Assembly: GCF_039414295.1 (NCBI RefSeq)
Contig: NZ_JBCITM010000018.1
Coordinates: forward strand, 11,851 to 75,850
Direction of reading: 5' to 3'
DNA: 64,000 nucleotides
Origin: Anoxynatronum sibiricum
GTDB taxonomy: Bacteria; Bacillota; Clostridia; Peptostreptococcales; Tindalliaceae
Shown one piece after another: positions 60,712-64,000 of this stretch. Made by a program: the position numbers and the translations under genes. Position 1 is the stretch's first letter; each line of letters opens with the position of its first letter. Under the pieces are notes generated by a model, which was given only the letters and a program-made list of their open reading frames with translations, ran no database searches and was not told where the DNA came from.

Positions 60712-62385
60712 TTACGCTCTGGCGCCAGAGATCGGAATCGAAAAGGCGACGATTGTCCCCTCGCCTAATCTGCTTTCTATTTCAAGCCCCGCACCATAAT
60801 TTTTGATTAATCTTTTATGGATGTTAGGAATTCCTATTCCTTCATTGTGTTTTTCTTCTGCCGTTAACCGCAGAAGTTTTTCAGGAGGCATCCCAACTCC
60901 ATCGTCCTTTACTTTGAAATTTATCTTTTCCTCGTCATGGTCAATCATTAGCCAGATATTGCCTCCTGCTCCCTTTTTTAATATGCCATGGCAGATAGCG
61001 TTTTCCACCAGTGGCTGGAGAATCAGTCGAGGTATATTGAGTGCAGGAGTAGAGGTATGGATAATTTGAAAATTAAGCCTTTCACCAAATCTTGTCTTTT
61101 CAATGGCTACATATGTCCTGACTGCTTCCAGTTCTTCTTCTATTAACACCATTGAAGAAGTGCTGTCGAAGTAGCATCTATTGGCAAGGTATTCACCCAG
61201 ATTTCCGATAAGCTCCCGGGCCCCTTCGGGATCCCTTTTAATCATGGCACCAATCACACTTAACGTGTTATTTAAAAAATGGGGATTGATTTGAGCTTGT
61301 AAGAAAGAAATCTCATTGATCTCTGCCTTATCAATCGCAGTGGAGGCAATGTCTTCCAATACTTTTTGATTATCGACAAACAGGGTAATATCGTTGACCG
61401 TAAGTATTTGGCCAATTTCCAGTTCTTCCTCTACTATCTTGGTGATTACAGCCGAATAATATCTTGCCTGACCATTTTGGCGTAAAGTAAACTGGGGAAC
61501 GGGGTTTTCATCGGAGATTCCATTAAGTTCTGGATGCTTTTCTAAAAATGAAGTGAAGTTACCCTTCGCAGGCACATTCAGGTCGGGGTAGATTTTTAGA
61601 AAGGCTTCATTGGCATCGACAATGTAATCCGTTGAGTCAATGAGGATAACCCCTTCTTTGGCTTGTTTGAATACTATCTCTGTCGCTATGGGAATGGTGT
61701 TAAAAACCCGAAGATAGAAGATACCAAAGATATACAGCATTCCCGAAAATATGGAGACAACCGGAAAGTAATCAATCCCAAGATAACTGGTATTGGTAGC
61801 ATTTAAATAAACGGTAAGCCACGGTAGTATTGAAGAAGTTATCATGACTAAATAGCCGTATCTGTGCATACCTGTGGCCCTTAGTAACCCTCGCAGGTAA
61901 TAAAACATGGCTATCATACCTAAAAGGGTCCCTGAAGCGACCATTAAAAAAAAGAGAGGCCCTTTTTCAGTAATAATTACAGAGAAATACCCGTTGCTTT
62001 CAAAGCGATAAGCGGAAATATAAAGCCCGTGATAGGAATTGGTAAAGAAAATCGCAATATATAAAAGAGGGTGATACAGTCCTGCGTATTTAGCTATTTG
62101 TAAGTGCTTTTTCGAAGCCCTGGCATACTCCATGCTCATCAACAGCCAAAGATAATGTTGAACTGGGATGGGTATATGTTGCAAATTAAACCAAACCAGA
62201 GCCGACGTTAAGTCTGGGGCATTCATTTCACCAATATATGCCCCGCCATAAAAAATTGCTGAGATCAAGAGCATGATAAAATACTTAGCTGCCGGCATTT
62301 TTCTTCTTTTATAAGCATAGTTGATCAGTAGCAATGCACATAGAATCATTAGAATAAGCACGGATGTTATTATTGGTTTGACCAT
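60712..62385 (-). CDS. Seven-TM sensor histidine kinase with PAS domain, LytS-type kinase core
   Basis: A 557-residue sensor kinase. Seven or eight TM helices at the N-terminus (about 5-225, hisK_N7TM type), a PAS domain (about 225-320, EGVILIDSTDYIVDANEAF), then a His_kinase domain with the phospho-acceptor in QINPHFLNNTLSV, and HATPase motifs LQPLVENAICHG, DDGVGM and GIGIPN. Kinases with this core normally pair with receivers next door, here the SARP-type regulator. AGGAGG is seven bases from ATG 62385; ATG 62391 abuts it. A sigmaA promoter lies at 62459-62487. Signal unknown. Confidence 0.93.
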   Translation of the reverse strand: MVKPIITSVLILMILCALLLINYAYKRRKMPAAKYFIMLLISAIFYGGAYIGEMNAPDLTSALVWFNLQHIPIPVQHYLWLLMSMEYARASKKHLQIAKYAGLYHPLLYIAIFFTNSYHGLYISAYRFESNGYFSVIITEKGPLFFLMVASGTLLGMIAMFYYLRGLLRATGMHRYGYLVMITSSILPWLTVYLNATNTSYLGIDYFPVVSIFSGMLYIFGIFYLRVFNTIPIATEIVFKQAKEGVILIDSTDYIVDANEAFLKIYPDLNVPAKGNFTSFLEKHPELNGISDENPVPQFTLRQNGQARYYSAVITKIVEEELEIGQILTVNDITLFVDNQKVLEDIASTAIDKAEINEISFLQAQINPHFLNNTLSVIGAMIKRDPEGARELIGNLGEYLANRCYFDSTSSMVLIEEELEAVRTYVAIEKTRFGERLNFQIIHTSTPALNIPRLILQPLVENAICHGILKKGAGGNIWLMIDHDEEKINFKVKDDGVGMPPEKLLRLTAEEKHNEGIGIPNIHKRLIKNYGAGLEIESRLGEGTIVAFSIPISGARA

Positions 62386-62458
62386 TTCCATCCCTCCTGG
62401 TCAGCGTTATCAATGCTGTTGGGTTTTATGCATGCCAAGTGTGTCATCACTTACACAT

Positions 62459-62487
62459 ATTGTACGCTAGACATGCGCATTTGTCAG
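62459..62487 (-). promoter_or_regulatory. SigmaA promoter of the sensor kinase gene
   Basis: On the minus strand CTGACA (62487-62482) and TACAAT (62464-62459) are separated by 17 bp, about 75 bp before the kinase start. It has no pair of TGTCAGA heptamers, so the kinase appears to be under ordinary control. Confidence 0.6.
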
Positions 62488-62506
62488 GTTCTTTTAATTA
62501 TGTAAA

Positions 62507-62548
62507 TACACCTCCTGGTAGTGTAAAGCCAGAAGGTGTTTGTTTTGA
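62507..62548. terminator. Terminator-like hairpin after the SLH fragment
   Basis: ACACCTCCTGG pairs with CCAGAAGGTGT (one mismatch), followed on the plus strand by TTGTTTT. It lies just behind the stop codon of the SLH remnant on the minus strand. Confidence 0.55.
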
Positions 62549-62580
62549 TACCTATTATATTATTTGAATCTTCACTATGT

Positions 62581-62781
62581 TTACGGGTTAATCAGTTGTG
62601 CCTTTACCAGTAAGTTTCTGACAGCTGTCGCTGCTTCAGCATGGGTGAAAGTGTCTTTCGGATTAATGGTTTCCCCAGTCTTTCCGCTAAAGACTCCTAT
62701 GCTAACCGTTTTTTTGACAGCCTCATAAGCCCAGTCAGCCACTTGGTCTTTGTCTTTATCATTTTCATAGGTTAAGATTCT
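62581..62781 (-). pseudogene. C-terminal fragment of an SLH-domain protein
   Basis: The minus strand reads 66 codons up to the TAA at 62581 and contains one recognisable SLH motif: DQVADWAYEAVKKTVSIGVFSG, then INPKDTFTHAEAATAVRNLL (positions 62581-62770). There is no start codon and a TAA closes the frame just upstream at 62784. A stretch further upstream in the same frame (DVDPNCFLAEKLL) may also belong to it. It looks like the end of a surface-protein gene whose body was lost, probably through the nearby insertion sequence. Confidence 0.7.
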
Positions 62782-62784
62782 TTA

Positions 62785-63041
62785 TAGGAGTTTCTCCGCC
62801 AAGAAACAGTTCGGATCAACGTCTTGAAAAAACTGGATGATATTTGAGGTTTTTTGTTAGATACTTTGATGTAGGTTTACATGCAAATCCCCAAAACAAA
62901 AACACTTCCTGCACTGGAGGCCACTGAAAAAGAACCATTTTTTCAATAACAATATTAGCAAATCAAAACAGAGCATGAACTATGCAGGTTTTTCACTGAA
63001 TAGTTCGTGCTCTGTTTATTAATTAGTCAGTTTTCTCTATA
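62785..63041. other. Region between the SLH fragment and the transposase remnant
   Basis: About 260 bp without a gene. It probably contains the end of the insertion sequence (around CACTGAAAAAGAACC at about 62919), but the opposite end is outside the window, so terminal repeats cannot be compared. A strong hairpin lies at 62966-63017. Confidence 0.4.
62966..63017 (-). terminator. Terminator behind the transposase
   Basis: Two 17-nt arms (62966-62982 and 63001-63017) pair with a single G-T wobble; the minus-strand transcript continues into TTTTGA. Confidence 0.7.
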
Positions 63042-63863
63042 TTATTGTCCTATCAACTTGAGTATTCTTTTAATATTCACCGTGAAAATTGAGAGTGTCC
63101 CTTGCATCTGCATACCAATTAAGCCCGAAGCTATTGCTACATCATACCCGTGCTGATGTTTTAGTTCGCTATTTTTTGCTTCAATCATATAGCGTTCTTT
63201 GGCTCGCTCTTTGAAGTATTTTGTTTCTTCAAACGCCTTTTGCTCTTTGTGAAGGTCTGATTTAATTGATACAGAATAGGATTTAGAATGAGCTCCTTCT
63301 TTGTAACAGCCTTCACGATTAGAACACCGCTTGCATATCTCAACATCGAAATAGTATGTGGTGACTTGATTTCTAATTTTCTTACCACCTCGTGCTTTTC
63401 TTATGGCCATATGGTCAGCTGGACAAACATAAAGTCCTGCATCTTTGTTAAATTCGAACTTATTGTGTTGCTTGCGTGCACCTTGCGAAATAACGGGATT
63501 GAGTTTTAAAATCAGTTTAATCTTATTCTCTCGGAAATAGTCCAAATTTCTTTTTTCAGAATAGGCTGCGTCTCCAATGACTTCCTCAATCGTCATGCCA
63601 GCTTGCTGGCTCTTCTCAACCAGTGTTTGGAGTTCTTTTCCGTCGTTTTTTTCTCCTGTTGTAACTGTGGCACCGGTAATGATGCGTTCTTCACTCATCG
63701 CAAGATGTGTTTTATACCCAAAAGCAGTATCGGCTGTCTTGTGACCAGTACGAGCGTCTTCATCTTTTGAAAGTGCTAACTGTTCAAGGTTATCTGCAAT
63801 AGCTTCATTTAGGTAATTCAATCGTTCCTGCACTTTTGCGAAAGCTGAAAGTTCAGGGATCAT
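63042..63863 (-). pseudogene. IS1182-type transposase, N-terminally truncated
   Basis: A 273-residue open frame matching the C-terminal half of IS1182-family transposases: DEDARTGHKTADTAFGYKTH and IGDAAYSEKRNLDYF carry the two catalytic-region Asp positions, a cysteine-rich segment CKRCSNREGCYKEG follows, and YMIEAKNSELKHQHGYD holds the region of the third acidic residue. Full-length members have roughly 450-550 residues. The same frame continues upstream as FLYCQKHTVE and is closed by a TGA at about 63906; the N-terminal DNA-binding part is not found in any frame up to the window end. The copy is therefore a remnant and probably inactive. Confidence 0.85.
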
Positions 63864-64000
63864 TTCTACAGTGTGTTTTTGGCAATAGAGAAATACAACT
63901 TTTGGCAGTCAAAAATGCAATTACCAGCGTTACCAAAATTACTTCATTAATGAATTGGCCATACGATAACTTTTCCCTGTGAACATTAACATATGAGAAT

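Overview
The window looks like chromosome of an anaerobic, amino-acid-using, Gram-positive bacterium of the Clostridia. The grounds are strong AGGAGG-type ribosome binding sites, frequent GTG/TTG starts, S-layer-homology (SLH) surface proteins, a class I hydroxylamine reductase (hybrid cluster protein), a TRAP transporter, a Na+/alanine symporter and a formiminoglutamate/folate module. I cannot name the species. I saw no rRNA, tRNA, CRISPR array or replication origin.

Layout. 1-352: start of an ABC-F ATPase (minus strand). 906-7646: a sensor kinase/sigma54-activator pair, then a four-gene operon (gltS, formimidoyltransferase, cyclodeaminase, hutD) with a recognisable -24/-12 promoter. 7838-12539: two c-di-GMP genes around a transposase relic. 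12617-16705: tetR plus two half-ABC exporters. 17303-20517: AgcS symporter and YtcJ-like amidohydrolase. 20938-27585: a second sigma54 two-component pair followed by a complete TRAP transporter with its own -24/-12 promoter, then a chemoreceptor (28138-30135). 31102-36158: nitrogen-oxide/nitrite group (Hcp, cupin, NapH-like ferredoxin, Crp/Fnr regulator, NrfA). 36603-45103: a second chemoreceptor, a lipoprotein, a DUF2703 protein, an M23 peptidase and small accessory genes including a broken CPBP protease. 45243-62385: a surface-protein island with two SLH proteins, a stalk-domain adhesin, three Sec-exported phage-tail-collar proteins, an Mn-type CDF transporter, and a 7TM kinase with a response regulator of SARP (BTAD) architecture. 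62581-64000: a beheaded SLH gene fragment and an IS1182-type transposase remnant.

How parts work together. Two sensor/sigma54-activator modules each sit directly upstream of a transport operon that carries a sigma54 promoter, so substrate sensing probably switches on uptake and catabolism. The nitrogen group centres on a Crp/Fnr regulator with a perfect 16-bp palindrome in its divergent promoter region. The most interesting system is the surface island. Two promoters, one before the response regulator and one before the adhesin/tail-collar operon, share an identical layout: heptamers TGTCAGA repeated with 11-bp period, 9 bp before TATAAT. That is the layout known for SARP regulators. I infer one regulon: 7TM sensor -> SARP-type regulator -> adhesin, SLH/beta-propeller protein and three exported tail-collar proteins. 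A further oddity is an intergenic repeat that at two places lies between duplicated transcription terminators.
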